From Trichoderma breve (lineage: Eukaryota; Ascomycota; Sordariomycetes; Hypocreales; Hypocreaceae): 64,000 bases of DNA. The DNA lies in the NCBI RefSeq assembly GCF_028502605.1, contig NC_079232.1, forward strand, positions 1,178,001 through 1,242,000, written 5' to 3'. The notes below the pieces were generated by a model that worked only from the letters and a program-made list of their open reading frames with translations, had not been told where the DNA came from and ran no database searches. Position numbers and translations under genes: made by a program. Below, piece after piece: positions 35,624-45,319 of this stretch (its first letter is position 1; each line of letters opens with the position of its first letter).

Positions 35624-36857
35624 CGTTCGACGTCCTCGAGCTCGTGGGCCAGCAATTGGCACAGCACTCCTGCAGCAGTGGGTTTTGGGAAGTGGGAATT
35701 CGTGAGAGTTTAGCCAGCTAATGGATGATGATGATTGGTATTGGCAGAGATTAGGCAGCTGGAGAAAGGCGGTGGGCGTTGCATTACGCCTTGCCACTTT
35801 AGACGCTGGATTTCGATTGAGCGGCACGGAGTAGATGAGCCTGCAACGGAGCACGTAATATTTGGTGCTGACAGATCGGCTACAGTGGGTGATGAACTGT
35901 GGCTAGTGGTTCGGCTGGTGCTTGTGGCTTATCAGTGCACGGTCAAGGCACCTCTAGCCCCTGGCCTTCCGCCTTCATGATCCAGGTTCAGGGTTCATGT
36001 TCTAGACTTTTTGTTTCCAGCACAGCTCAGGGGATTCTTTCGGCATTGATATTGTTTTGTGGCTTTTGCCCAGGCGCGTACGGAGGTTTTTCTCGGCACT
36101 TGATTTTGACAGCGCTTATTGGCAATACTGCTTTAGGTCGGGAGGAGCGACGCATATCTGGTACCCCGGCCAATACACTGATAATCCTGAAAGTCCGACG
36201 GAGAAGACAGACATGAGCATTTTCGCCATCTGATATCAACTAAATACATGTAGTTATCAGCCAATATTTAGACTCATACTCTCTAGTATCACAATTGCTA
36301 GTGGCCAATTCGGATGCCAGTTGTGACGCCGCTCCTTATATCCTATTCCTTGGTGCCAAGATAGCAGGGGGTTTTGCAATACGGAGCATACGATGGGCAA
36401 CAATTGATGGGCAAGCGATTGATATTATCTCGCCATGAGCATCCCTTCTCGCGTTGATCTCTGGCATAAAACATATCAAAATTTCTAGCTATACACCGTA
36501 ATGGCATAGACATAAGGGATAGTAGGTAGGCGCAAGCCAACGTTCCAGCGTTGTAGCTGTGTATTCTTCTATATAGCGTATATGTAGTTTGAAGTATGGG
36601 ATATAGGAAATAGTCATGCAAGTCCCGCAACGACGATTGCTCATCCCTTGGGACTAGCATCCAATATTAGATACTATCGGGTGATAAAGGAAATGAAAGA
36701 GAAGACAAGAAATCAAAGGTTCCCGCCAACACACCACCGGTGGTACCAGCGCCTCGGCCGTCAGTATAGTAGTACACAAGAAAATCTGAAGCTTTTTTTG
36801 GAAAGGGTATCATGGCCGTCCGAAGCAGCCTCGTCGTCGCATCCGGTCATGGTCCAT
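35624..36857. other. Intergenic region
   Basis: This is the MFS promoter and 3' flank of the rhodopsin-domain gene. The frames at 35735-36216 and 36343-36660 lack domains and starts in good context. Nothing else is seen. Confidence 0.5.
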
Positions 36858-38329
36858 CTAATTACCCCAAGCACCCTCCTTGCCGTCGGAATCGCTGATA
36901 GAGCGGCTGTCGTTGGTCACTGTCACGCGCGTGGTTCGTGTGATGGCAGAGCTATGGACGCCTTGGTGTAACTGTTCCGTGGATTCTGAAAGGTTCTTCA
37001 TGTGTAAACCATCCTCTTCCAGTTGATAATAGTCCTTGTTCGCGGACACGGACGTCTTGGTGGTGCCGCCGCCGCGAGCATAGCCATTTGAACCCCCGTT
37101 GGATTTGCTGCCAGAGTGAAACATGCTCGTTCCTTTCTTGAGCGCAGGGACAACACCTGCTTCTTGTATAATTTTGGGAATGCAGGGTACGCAAAGGATG
37201 AAGAATCCGCATGTCATCTCGGCCGAGGCCCAAAACACGATAGGGGCGAGGGTATAGAGGGAGTCTGGGGAGTTGCCGTGCTTGACAGTGACATCGACTC
37301 GGAAAGATGCTGCAACGATAGCACTAAAGAAGTAAAAAGAGACACATGGTCAGCAATCTAGCTATGCCAAGAAAGGTGGGATTGCTCTCTGTTGTAGAGT
37401 GTGATTCAAGAGATGGGGTCTAACTCACATTACACCCATACCGAAGATGGCAGCAACACCAAGTCTCTTTTGCCAGGTCATCTTCAAGGTCCAGATTGTG
37501 TGCTGCGGCAGGCAAAACATGGCAATATCCGAGGCAAGCTGGATGCTCGCGGAGCTGACCTGGAGCGTATACAGGTTGAAGCACTTGCCAGGAATTCTGA
37601 AATCCCAGAGGCGCTCATGGGGAATGCACTGGAGGTTGAGAGCAATTACGATACCAATGCCAGACGCAATTTGCACAAACGCAATCGCGGCGGCTCCCCA
37701 AAAGAAGGGATTTTTGTTTTTTGAGGTGGGAACAAAGAGTCGTACCCACTCAGTCAAGATGGCAACCTTGAGCAGCGGAAGCACAATAGAGTAGCAGACA
37801 CCATAAACAAAGACCCACTGGTGTGCCATGAAATTAGTTGCTGGTTTGAGTAGAGTTGTAAAATCAAAGAATACGCACGTAAGTTGTCGGGATGACATCT
37901 ATAAGACGCACATTCCACGCGTGGACGAAGTAGCCAGGATACTTGAGCATTTTGAATGAAGGAATGATGGCACCCCAATAAGTTCCCTAGACACAAGTTA
38001 GTCACAGATTTCTGTAGTGTTTATGGAATTAATCGTCGACTAACGTATGCCAATATCGCCATGACTATAACGCAAAAGGAGGTTAGTAAATCCATACAAC
38101 AGCCATTAACTTCACTCGTTTAGGGTCGGGTGTAACCAAACCTACTTTCTTCGGCTTGGAATTTTCGTGAAATGATTACACGGGCGTAGATTCGAAGAAA
38201 GAAGCAAATTGTAGCAATTGCACAAGTGCCGATTTGGACTCCCAAAGCGAGGTCATTGCGATTTGGAGGATTATCAAGAATCGACACCTCACCAGGAGGC
38301 GGAGGAATGGCAGGCCCGTTGAGATCCAT
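36858..38329 (-). CDS. Integral membrane protein, fungal rhodopsin domain
   Basis: Seven-helix membrane protein of 388 residues. Exons are 38146-38329, 38045-38064 (only 20 bases), 37879-37986, 37429-37817 and 36858-37323. The order of features fits the fungal rhodopsin domain (PF20684), as in PTH11-like receptors without a CFEM module: LALGVQIGTCAIATICFFLRIYAR (helix 1), EEIMAILAYGTYWG across the micro-exon, WVFVYGVCYSIVLPLLKVAILTEWVRLF, then RLWDFRIPGKCFN, then SASIQLASDIAMFCLPQHTIW. The C-terminus is a cytosolic tail of about 100 residues, Ser/Thr-rich. Ligand and role are unknown; such genes are common beside biosynthetic clusters but are not proven parts of them. Without the micro-exon the frame breaks. 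Confidence 0.87.
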
Positions 38330-40032
38330 GGTGAACCAAACTCTAAACTTTGTAAAGAGAGCGAGTGAAGAAAGGGAGAGAGATGTTGTTGTCAGTCAAC
38401 CAAGGATCGAATGGAAGATCTGTCTATGCAAGGCCAACTGCTGCGCGCTGCGCGTGGATCAGTCTATGCACGTTCTCTGTTCTTGTTCCGATTTTCTCGA
38501 CAGCCTCGTCCCGTTGGGCGGATCTCGTCTAAAGATAAAGTTGTTGAAAGTAATGGTTGTACTGAAGATCAGGGGAAAGGCTTTTTGCCCCGGCATCCCA
38601 TCCTGTTGGTAAATACATACACTAAGCAACACAGTACCGAGTTCATGGCCTGCATTATTATTACGGCCAAATGTGCAATCTACCAAGAATCCCGGATTCG
38701 AAACGAACATGGCAGGCCATTCATGCTGCTTACACTCAGCGGTGCTGGGGTCGGAAGCAATTCGAGCCCGTTTAAGCCACGGTGCTGCCGTGAGTGGTTG
38801 CTGCAAACCTTTCACAAGTTCTGCTCAACCCGTTTGCATTAGCTTCGGTCCATTACATGTTTCCCCTATATGACACATCAGAAAGGAACCTGTCGATCAG
38901 CCTCCTTAGCTGATCCTCCAATGTCGACAATATCCCCTGATCACCGTCGACTCGAGGCGGAAACCGGGCTAAACCATTCGTTCCTAAGCTGATATTTATG
39001 GTACCCTTGCGCGAATTGTTGGTCCCAGCTCGGCATTCGCCCACATTTGGACTATTTTGGTTTAATGCAGTAGCTCTCCGGGAGCAGTCCGCGCAATGAC
39101 TAGCAAGGTAAAACGAGACCAGAAACCGGGGATAAAAATCCCATCGCTTCGAGCTAGGCACGGGGCGTGGTTACCGCGGAACGAACGCTAGGTACTAACG
39201 GAGCACAGGTTTTCAATGCTCTGTCCGGCGCTTACCTTTGAACAGATGGCTGGAAGTGATTCAGCGGAGATAATCGTCGATTGATGCCACAAGACAGGAA
39301 ACTTCCGTGTAGCTCATGCGAGAGCCGTGTGTGGGCAATAAAGAAATGGGCCTCTCTATATTGATGTTACCCACATAGGGTGACGGCCCACGCACATCCT
39401 TTTGGTGTAGGTATGCAGGGACAGGCACATACAAATTTGGCACCGTGTCACATCTAACGTCCAAATACCTGTAGTAATTCTGCCTACATGTACGGTACAT
39501 ACTGTACGAGTAGTTGCTCGTACGAGCAGAGTTACCCCCTGAATTCCCCACCAGTAGTGTCTTTACCTAGCTTGAGGCCCAGGTTCGTGATTGAGGTTTG
39601 CAAGGGTTACTGTTGGTAGTATGCCGCCAGTGTTTTCACCCCCACGGTTGCATTCAGCTTCTTCACCGCAAGCAATGTAGAAACTGGGATATCTCATGGC
39701 TATCATTTCCGACAAGACTGGTCTCAAGTCCTTGCTCCTTCTGCCGCATTAACCAAGTTATCAAACACAAGTCTAGTGCCTTTGCTCGAAGCGATAGTTG
39801 CTAGGGAGCAAAATGCAACCCGGAGGATCAGCTCCAAGCGGTGTTGATTTCGATCCTACCATGAGTGGTGGGATATATTAAAGGGTTGAAAGGAGAAGCC
39901 GAAAACGTGGGAAAAAAGGAAAGATTGCAACATCCATCCAACAACACAGCTACTACACTGCTTTGGCTAACCCCTCTTTGTCCTACCGCCTTGATTTCTC
40001 TTTTTCTCAATTTTACACAATCAGCCGAAATC
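38330..40032. other. Intergenic region between divergent genes
   Basis: This 1.7 kb is shared by the rhodopsin-domain gene and the second acyltransferase. No gene is supported. It holds TACGAGTA at 39505-39512 and the 12-bp palindrome GCTCGTACGAGC at 39516-39527. A GGGATATATTAAAGG TATA-like box lies at about 39870-39884, about 150 bases before the acyltransferase ATG. Confidence 0.55.
39516..39527. promoter_or_regulatory. 12-bp perfect palindrome next to a TACGAGTA box
   Basis: GCTCGTACGAGC reads the same on both strands, 500 bases upstream of the acyltransferase gene. TACGAGTA sits four bases to its left. It is possibly a binding site for a dimeric regulator, judged from sequence shape only. 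Confidence 0.35.
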
Positions 40033-41496
40033 ATGGCTCCAAAGCAAGATGTTTTCAATATTCACCCCTTTGGGTGGGAGAATGACCCTGAAGAGGAGAC
40101 ATTCGGGGTGTCGACCTTGGATTATCTCACAGCAATGTCCTACAACAATTATGCACTCTTCTTCAAGATGGACGATGCAATGAAATCTCAGGCAGTAGAG
40201 ATTATGAAAGAGGGCCTTTCAAGGACCATCAGCCAAGCGAGGCATTTGTGCTGCACCATTGAGAAAAACACCAAAGGTCAGGGCTACGTGTACCTGAAGA
40301 AGAAGGACAGCACAGTCCGTCTCTTCGTGCAGTGGCTCGATGCGCCTGAGGACGCGGACAAGTACCCGTCCATCGAAGACATCGAAAAGGCAAACTTCAG
40401 CGCAGTGTCACTGGGTGACCTCAAACTCTGGAGTGTCGACCCAATGACCTATGGAGAGAAGCCAGAGGCCCATCCCGATGCCCATCCCGCCGTCTCGGCA
40501 TTCAAGATGAACTTTGTACGCGGCGGAATGGTCCTCAACATGCATCACCACCACTACTCCAACGATGTCATGGGCTGGGCTGGGTATACTCGGCAGTTGG
40601 CAGAGAACTGCTATGCCATTCTCAACAAGACAGCCTTTCCCGACTGGGACCCCAAGAACATGGATCTATCCCTTCTCTCCAAGACGGAGCCCCCTGAGGA
40701 CCAGAAGGTTGAAGGGCCTCCCGCGCCGGAGCGCCACCCAGACCATATTCAGGGAGTGGCCCTACTCTTCCATCTGCCGAAGAGCAAAGCAGCCGAGTTG
40801 AAGAAGTTGGCGACGCCAACTGACGGGACATGGATCTCTACCTACGACGCCTTTACGGCTTTCATTTGGCGCTCCATCACTCGCGTACGAGCCCCTGTGT
40901 TCAACCCGGACCCCTCATCAAAGACTGTCCTGATCGAGGCCATCGATATGCGAAGGCGGTTCAACAACCCCAAGGTGCCTCCGCGAATTCGCGGTAACGT
41001 GATGTTCGCGGCTCTATCCACAACAGCCCCTGTCGAGCAGCCAACGGTAGCCGAGGTCATCTCGGAATGGCCTCTGTCCAAGGTTGCCCAGTACATACGA
41101 GGCATGACCAACAGCGTGACCCAGGAGGGCCTGGACAAGACGCTAGAGATGGTGGCGACTGTCCGCGACAAGACGGCTCTCAGCACACGCATCGACTCCC
41201 TGCCGCCCTTGTCGGTTCTCTTCACCGACCACCGAGATGCGTTCATGGCGACGACCGACTTTGGCTTCGCCACGCCGATTACTTATCGCCACCTCACGGA
41301 TCGTATTACTGAGGGTGTTATTATTATCTACCCCTCTCGTAACAATGATCCGGAGTCAGAAGAAGGCTGCGAGTTTTCCTTCTTCTACGAGAAGAGGTTG
41401 GCGCAGACACTTATTGAAGACGAAGAGTTTGGCAAATACTTTGAATATAGAGGCGTTGATGCGGAGGATGCCACCGCTGCAGCAGTCCTCAATTAG
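40033..41496 (+). CDS. BAHD-family O-acyltransferase (trichothecene acetyltransferase-like)
   Basis: Transfers an acyl group from CoA to a hydroxyl; 487 residues in a single exon. The start at 40033 (MAPKQDVFNIHPFGWEND) is preferred over an upstream in-frame Met at 39865 because homologous proteins begin near this point and the upstream part overlaps the TATA-like box. The catalytic motif is intact: MHHHHYSNDVMGW contains HxxxD, although the usual following Gly is Val. The structural motif near the C-terminus is TTDFGFATP (DFGWG in most members). IEAIDMRRRFNNPKVPP is also typical. It is divergent from the rhodopsin-domain gene and convergent with the SnoaL-like gene, inside the PKS neighbourhood. 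It would be expected to acetylate or otherwise acylate the polyketide, which is inference. Confidence 0.86.
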   Translation: MAPKQDVFNIHPFGWENDPEEETFGVSTLDYLTAMSYNNYALFFKMDDAMKSQAVEIMKEGLSRTISQARHLCCTIEKNTKGQGYVYLKKKDSTVRLFVQWLDAPEDADKYPSIEDIEKANFSAVSLGDLKLWSVDPMTYGEKPEAHPDAHPAVSAFKMNFVRGGMVLNMHHHHYSNDVMGWAGYTRQLAENCYAILNKTAFPDWDPKNMDLSLLSKTEPPEDQKVEGPPAPERHPDHIQGVALLFHLPKSKAAELKKLATPTDGTWISTYDAFTAFIWRSITRVRAPVFNPDPSSKTVLIEAIDMRRRFNNPKVPPRIRGNVMFAALSTTAPVEQPTVAEVISEWPLSKVAQYIRGMTNSVTQEGLDKTLEMVATVRDKTALSTRIDSLPPLSVLFTDHRDAFMATTDFGFATPITYRHLTDRITEGVIIIYPSRNNDPESEEGCEFSFFYEKRLAQTLIEDEEFGKYFEYRGVDAEDATAAAVLN

Positions 41497-42977
41497 TTAG
41501 AACCATAACTGATAGGAAATTGGCAAGCATCTGATTTATGAGGAGACAACAAGCAATGAATACATGGTTACATTCTACGCATTCATACAATGAGCGACCC
41601 ACAAGCACCCATAGTCCTAATAATAACAATAACCACTGAACCTTAGTCCAGCTGCTCAGGTACATGTAAATGTACTCCTACTTGCAATTACCAAAGTGTG
41701 ATATCTCCCCGGTTGCCTCCAAAAGTCCTACATATGAAATGTGATAATACCAATGAGGATAGCGTGACAGAATCATGCAGGAATCGGCTGATTCATCTAT
41801 ATCATTTTTTTTCCCATGTGAGATATGACATATGCATGTATTTGGCGCGAGCTAGTAAAAATACGGGCGTCTGTTCCATTCATGGAGCGCGCCTCATTCG
41901 CACATACTTACTTCTGTGTTACACAGAGCCCAGTTCCGGGAGACGGAATTCCGTTTATGTTACAAGTCAAAAACCACTCGCAACAGGGGTTGGCTCTTCG
42001 CTCCAGTTATCAATTGATCCATACAGGCACAGGCCTACGCTACCTGTATATGCCATAGCTATTAGCAAGGATCTGATAAAATTGTTCGCTAAAATTCCCA
42101 TATTAAACCAATCTTTGCGAGAGGCTTTACTCCGGCATTAACATCAAATTTCTTCTCTGCCGAACCGGGTAATTTCCCGGTAAGATACATCTCATCTGGA
42201 AGTACAAGCAGTAAGACTTGTACGGCGTACGAGTATGCGCATGCAATGTGCCCTTGGTAATAGGAGCAATACGTAACGCCGAGATGCCTTCCCTTCGTAC
42301 TGTGTTGGCCACCGGGTGGAAAAAGAATGGAATCATACAGCCAGCCTGCTAACAGCAGACAAACGGACATGGGTCTGGGAGAGACATGGGTATTTGTGCT
42401 CGCAGTAGCAGGAAGAGAGATCTTCACCAATCTTGGCTATCGTAGCGATATCCTTGCTCCGTACGCGTAACATTGGCAACAACAGGAATAGCATCTTGAT
42501 CACTTTCCAAGGCGTCCTTTTATTCTGTTCTTCTTCTCTGCAGAGCATGTTTCATCATGCCGTCTAAATAGCCTAGCGTGATGCAAGCAGCGGACTGAAC
42601 TCTATCGCTAGGGCTGTCTAAGCCTCTGTCGATCACTTTTAGCACCGGAGACCTTCTCTAGACCCCGTTATGGAGTCGTGAAGATAGTACTACTCGTAGT
42701 ATCAACCGGGGATTCTTGAAAAAATCCCACCGAGAGCCAGGCCCCCACAGGGCGGGAAGAGGATTACCATGGGCGGGAAAATGAGAAAAATACGCCAAGG
42801 TGCCTTGCTTCGAAAAAGTACCTCCTCCTTTTCATCTGCTATATCCGGGAATGATCTTCATTGTTGCAAGGACGGGAAGAAACTAAGGTTCCGAACTTGG
42901 GTTCCGAACTTCTGTACAGTATGTGATGCTATTATTGCATACGACTTATATTCGTATTACGAAATCACTGGCCGAAA
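41497..42977. other. Intergenic region between convergent genes
   Basis: It is unusually long for a 3'-3' interval. It contains TACGAGTA at 42228-42235 and its complement at 42691-42698. The frame at 41698-42141 has no domain. A small missed gene or non-coding transcript is possible but not supported. Confidence 0.45.
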
Positions 42978-43436
42978 CTACAAGGTCACTTCTTTCCAAT
43001 AGATCCTCACAAATTTGGTCTTCTGGATGAACCAATCGCCATCCTTGAGCTTCCACGTCTCGTAATAGTGTCCTCCGCCAGTGCCATGTACCCCTTTGTC
43101 GGCCTCCTTGGTACCGACCAGATACGTAACACCGAATATTGCCTTGATCTCGTCTGGGGCAACCAATTCTAGTTCTGGATAGCCAACAGTATGCATTGTT
43201 TGGATTGGGGCAAATATCCTGCTGAAGAATGCCACCCAGTCTGCTCGCGAGTCCCAATGGTAGTCAGTGTCATTGAGGTTGACGATCTTGTCGTTCTCAT
43301 CCACAGCTGTGAAGGTGAAGTCGGGCAGCATGACCTTGTCAGCCAGGCCCCATTCGTTTGCGTCGGCGAGACGGCAGTATAGCGCCTTTTTGCGGGTGAT
43401 GATTTCCGCGGCGCCGGCTGGAAGATTGAAGGGCAT
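42978..43436 (-). CDS. SnoaL-like (NTF2-fold) small protein
   Basis: Protein of 152 residues in one exon with the cone-shaped NTF2/SnoaL fold pattern. A helical N-terminus (AAEIITRKKALYCRLADAN) is followed by LPDFTFTAVDENDKI, YHWDSRADWVAFFSRIF, MHTVGYPELEL, then the strand block GGHYYETWKLKDGDWFIQKTK. This is the layout of SnoaL_4-like cyclases, dehydratases and isomerases found in fungal polyketide and meroterpenoid clusters (scytalone dehydratase-like and Trt14-like). Candidate polar active-site residues are the His and Asp of YHWDSR and the His of MHTVG. The start is the only Met in reach. It shares an 850-base divergent promoter with the FSH1-like hydrolase, suggesting co-regulation. The reaction is not known. 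Confidence 0.8.
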   Translation of the reverse strand: MPFNLPAGAAEIITRKKALYCRLADANEWGLADKVMLPDFTFTAVDENDKIVNLNDTDYHWDSRADWVAFFSRIFAPIQTMHTVGYPELELVAPDEIKAIFGVTYLVGTKEADKGVHGTGGGHYYETWKLKDGDWFIQKTKFVRIYWKEVTL

Positions 43437-44286
43437 GGTTTGAGAATGCTGGTGGGGTGGATATTCAGAGAGTGTGGAGAAACTGTGAGACGGAGAGAGC
43501 TCCGGAGGGGTAAGGAAGCGGCAGAATGTGGTTCAGTAAAAAGAACGCAGAAGGCTTTTCCTATGGAATGATCTACGAATATTGCGGAGTGCTGTTGCTT
43601 CAGATGACAGAGAGGTGGGAGAAACTGTCTCAATACATGGGCGCTGGTTATCGTACCACTATTATATGTTTGATTTTTGTCGTATGTTTTGTTGAAGACT
43701 AACTAAGGATGCAGCACACGACTAACAATCCCCTTGATAGCAGAACCAACAGGCATATGCATGATTTGAGAAGTCATAGCAGGACCGAGAACGACCAGAA
43801 TTCGTACCAGTGTGTTGGCTTGACAGTCTAGCTCTGGGCGTTCCCGCTCCTCCATAAACCCTGGTCTACGCATAACATTCAGAGTCAAAAACGATTTAGC
43901 TCAAGGACAGGGGGGGCAATTGGTGAATCGTTGTCGTTCAATAAGCGGGACTACAGAAGATATAAGATGGCCCATGCTGAAACTGGAATCCGTATGCGAA
44001 GCATCCTGGAAGAAGAGACAGGGGATGCGAAAACTCAAGGGGAGAATTGTGGGAATACGCGAAGAGCCGAGAAAGAATTGTCAAGCCCAGAACTTCTCTC
44101 GATGGCACGGCAGAAAGCATGCAGGCAAAGTAGATGTACATTACCACTTCCATATGATTTCTAATGAGTACTTGTACAAGTACTTCTCCTGCATGCCTAG
44201 CCGCAATATTAAAGCGTTGCCTTGTGTTCTTGTGATCCAATGGCCGTACGTAACTGTAACAACGAAGGGCTCGATAACTTGACACC
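43437..44286. other. Shared divergent promoter region
   Basis: It lies between the SnoaL-like gene (leftward) and the FSH1-like hydrolase (rightward). It holds the 18-bp palindrome listed separately. No gene is supported in it. Confidence 0.6.
44167..44184. promoter_or_regulatory. 18-bp perfect palindrome upstream of the hydrolase gene
   Basis: AGTACTTGTACAAGTACT is identical to its reverse complement. It lies 103 bases before the hydrolase ATG, a usual distance for an activator site, in a divergent promoter. It is a candidate operator for a dimeric cluster regulator; no protein can be named. Confidence 0.45.
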
Positions 44287-45319
44287 ATGCGATTCCTCTG
44301 CCTCCATGGACGGGGAACCTCTAGACAGGTACGTACGTCAGCCAAGCGCTTGTGTCGAAAGGACACGATACCATATCAAGACAAGGAGTCGCTGACAGAT
44401 GCCTGCGGCCGTTTCTGGCAAGATTTTTGAGATGCAGACAGGTGAGGATCCTTTTTGGATTGCGATGATTGAAAGGATGCACCAGAATACGTGTTAACTT
44501 ATTGATACCGATCCATCCATAGTCAGGCTTCGTGAAGCCCTCAGCAGCCATGAATTTGTCTTTATAGACGGAATTGTCGAGACGGAACCGAGCGAAGGTA
44601 TGTAATGTGCTCTACTCTCTACCCTAGAAACAGAAGACGCAAATCAGCAACATCACCACATACGAGTACACTTCTCACCGACCCCCTTAATCAGCGGCGT
44701 CTCTAGCGGCAATGTCGAGAGCTAACTACGTGTCGACTTCTCAGGGGCCGAAGCGGTTGCCGACGAGTTCTTCGCCTGGTTCGACAAGCCCATCAGCCAA
44801 GCCCAATCGCAGGAACTCCTGCTTAGCCTGGTGGACTTCATCGCCAACAACGGGCCTTTCCAGGGGATCATGGGCTTCTCAGAAGGCGGTATAGTCGCGG
44901 CAATGCTGCTGGCCGAAGACGCTAGACAGGCCTTTGCGGGCTTCCAATGCGGGATCCTTTTAAGCGCAGCGCCGCCACTGGATCCCGCCGGGATTCATCG
45001 AGAGCCGGCGACTCTTAGGTGTCTGAACCCTGCTGTCGATGGGGCGGTGATCCGCGTCCCCACGGCTCATATTGTCGGTGCTTGCGAGCCGTTTGCCCGC
45101 TTGCTGCCGGTGTCGCCCCTGGCTGGCCTCTTGGTTAGCGGCGGCATGGAGGATCCGGAGAAGCTGCACAAGCTGCTGTTTCAACTGTGCGACGAAGATG
45201 GGCGAGAGCTGTTTATCCACCCGCTGGGGCACGAGGTGCCTGGAGCGAAGTCGGTCGAGGGATTATCGGGGACGATTCGGGTTATAGAGAGGACGATTGA
45301 GAGGGCACAGCTGGGATGA
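44287..45319 (+). CDS. FSH1-family serine hydrolase, possible polyketide-releasing thioesterase (LovG-like)
   Basis: Alpha/beta hydrolase of 236 residues. Exons are 44287-44328, 44423-44441 (19 bases), 44523-44597 and 44745-45319. The N-terminus MRFLCLHGRGTSRQ joins IFEMQT, giving the family hallmark LHGxGTSxxIFxxQT; then FVFIDGIVETEPSEG. The nucleophile is in GFSEGG (Ser near 91) and the catalytic His in LGHEVPG (near 208). FSH1-type hydrolases in fungal clusters include LovG, which releases the chain from a thioesterase-less HR-PKS. The PKS 2.3 kb downstream on the same strand lacks a thioesterase, so product release is the likely job. The third intron is long (147 bases) and could hide a small alternative exon. 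Confidence 0.83.

Noticed and set aside
38686..38702. TTTCGAATCC on the minus strand, resembling a tRNA T arm
   Set aside because: No D arm, anticodon loop or acceptor stem at the right distance.
39865..40032. 56-codon N-terminal extension of the second acyltransferase
   Set aside because: It overlaps a TATA-like box and lacks family similarity; the Met at 40033 matches the usual start of the family.
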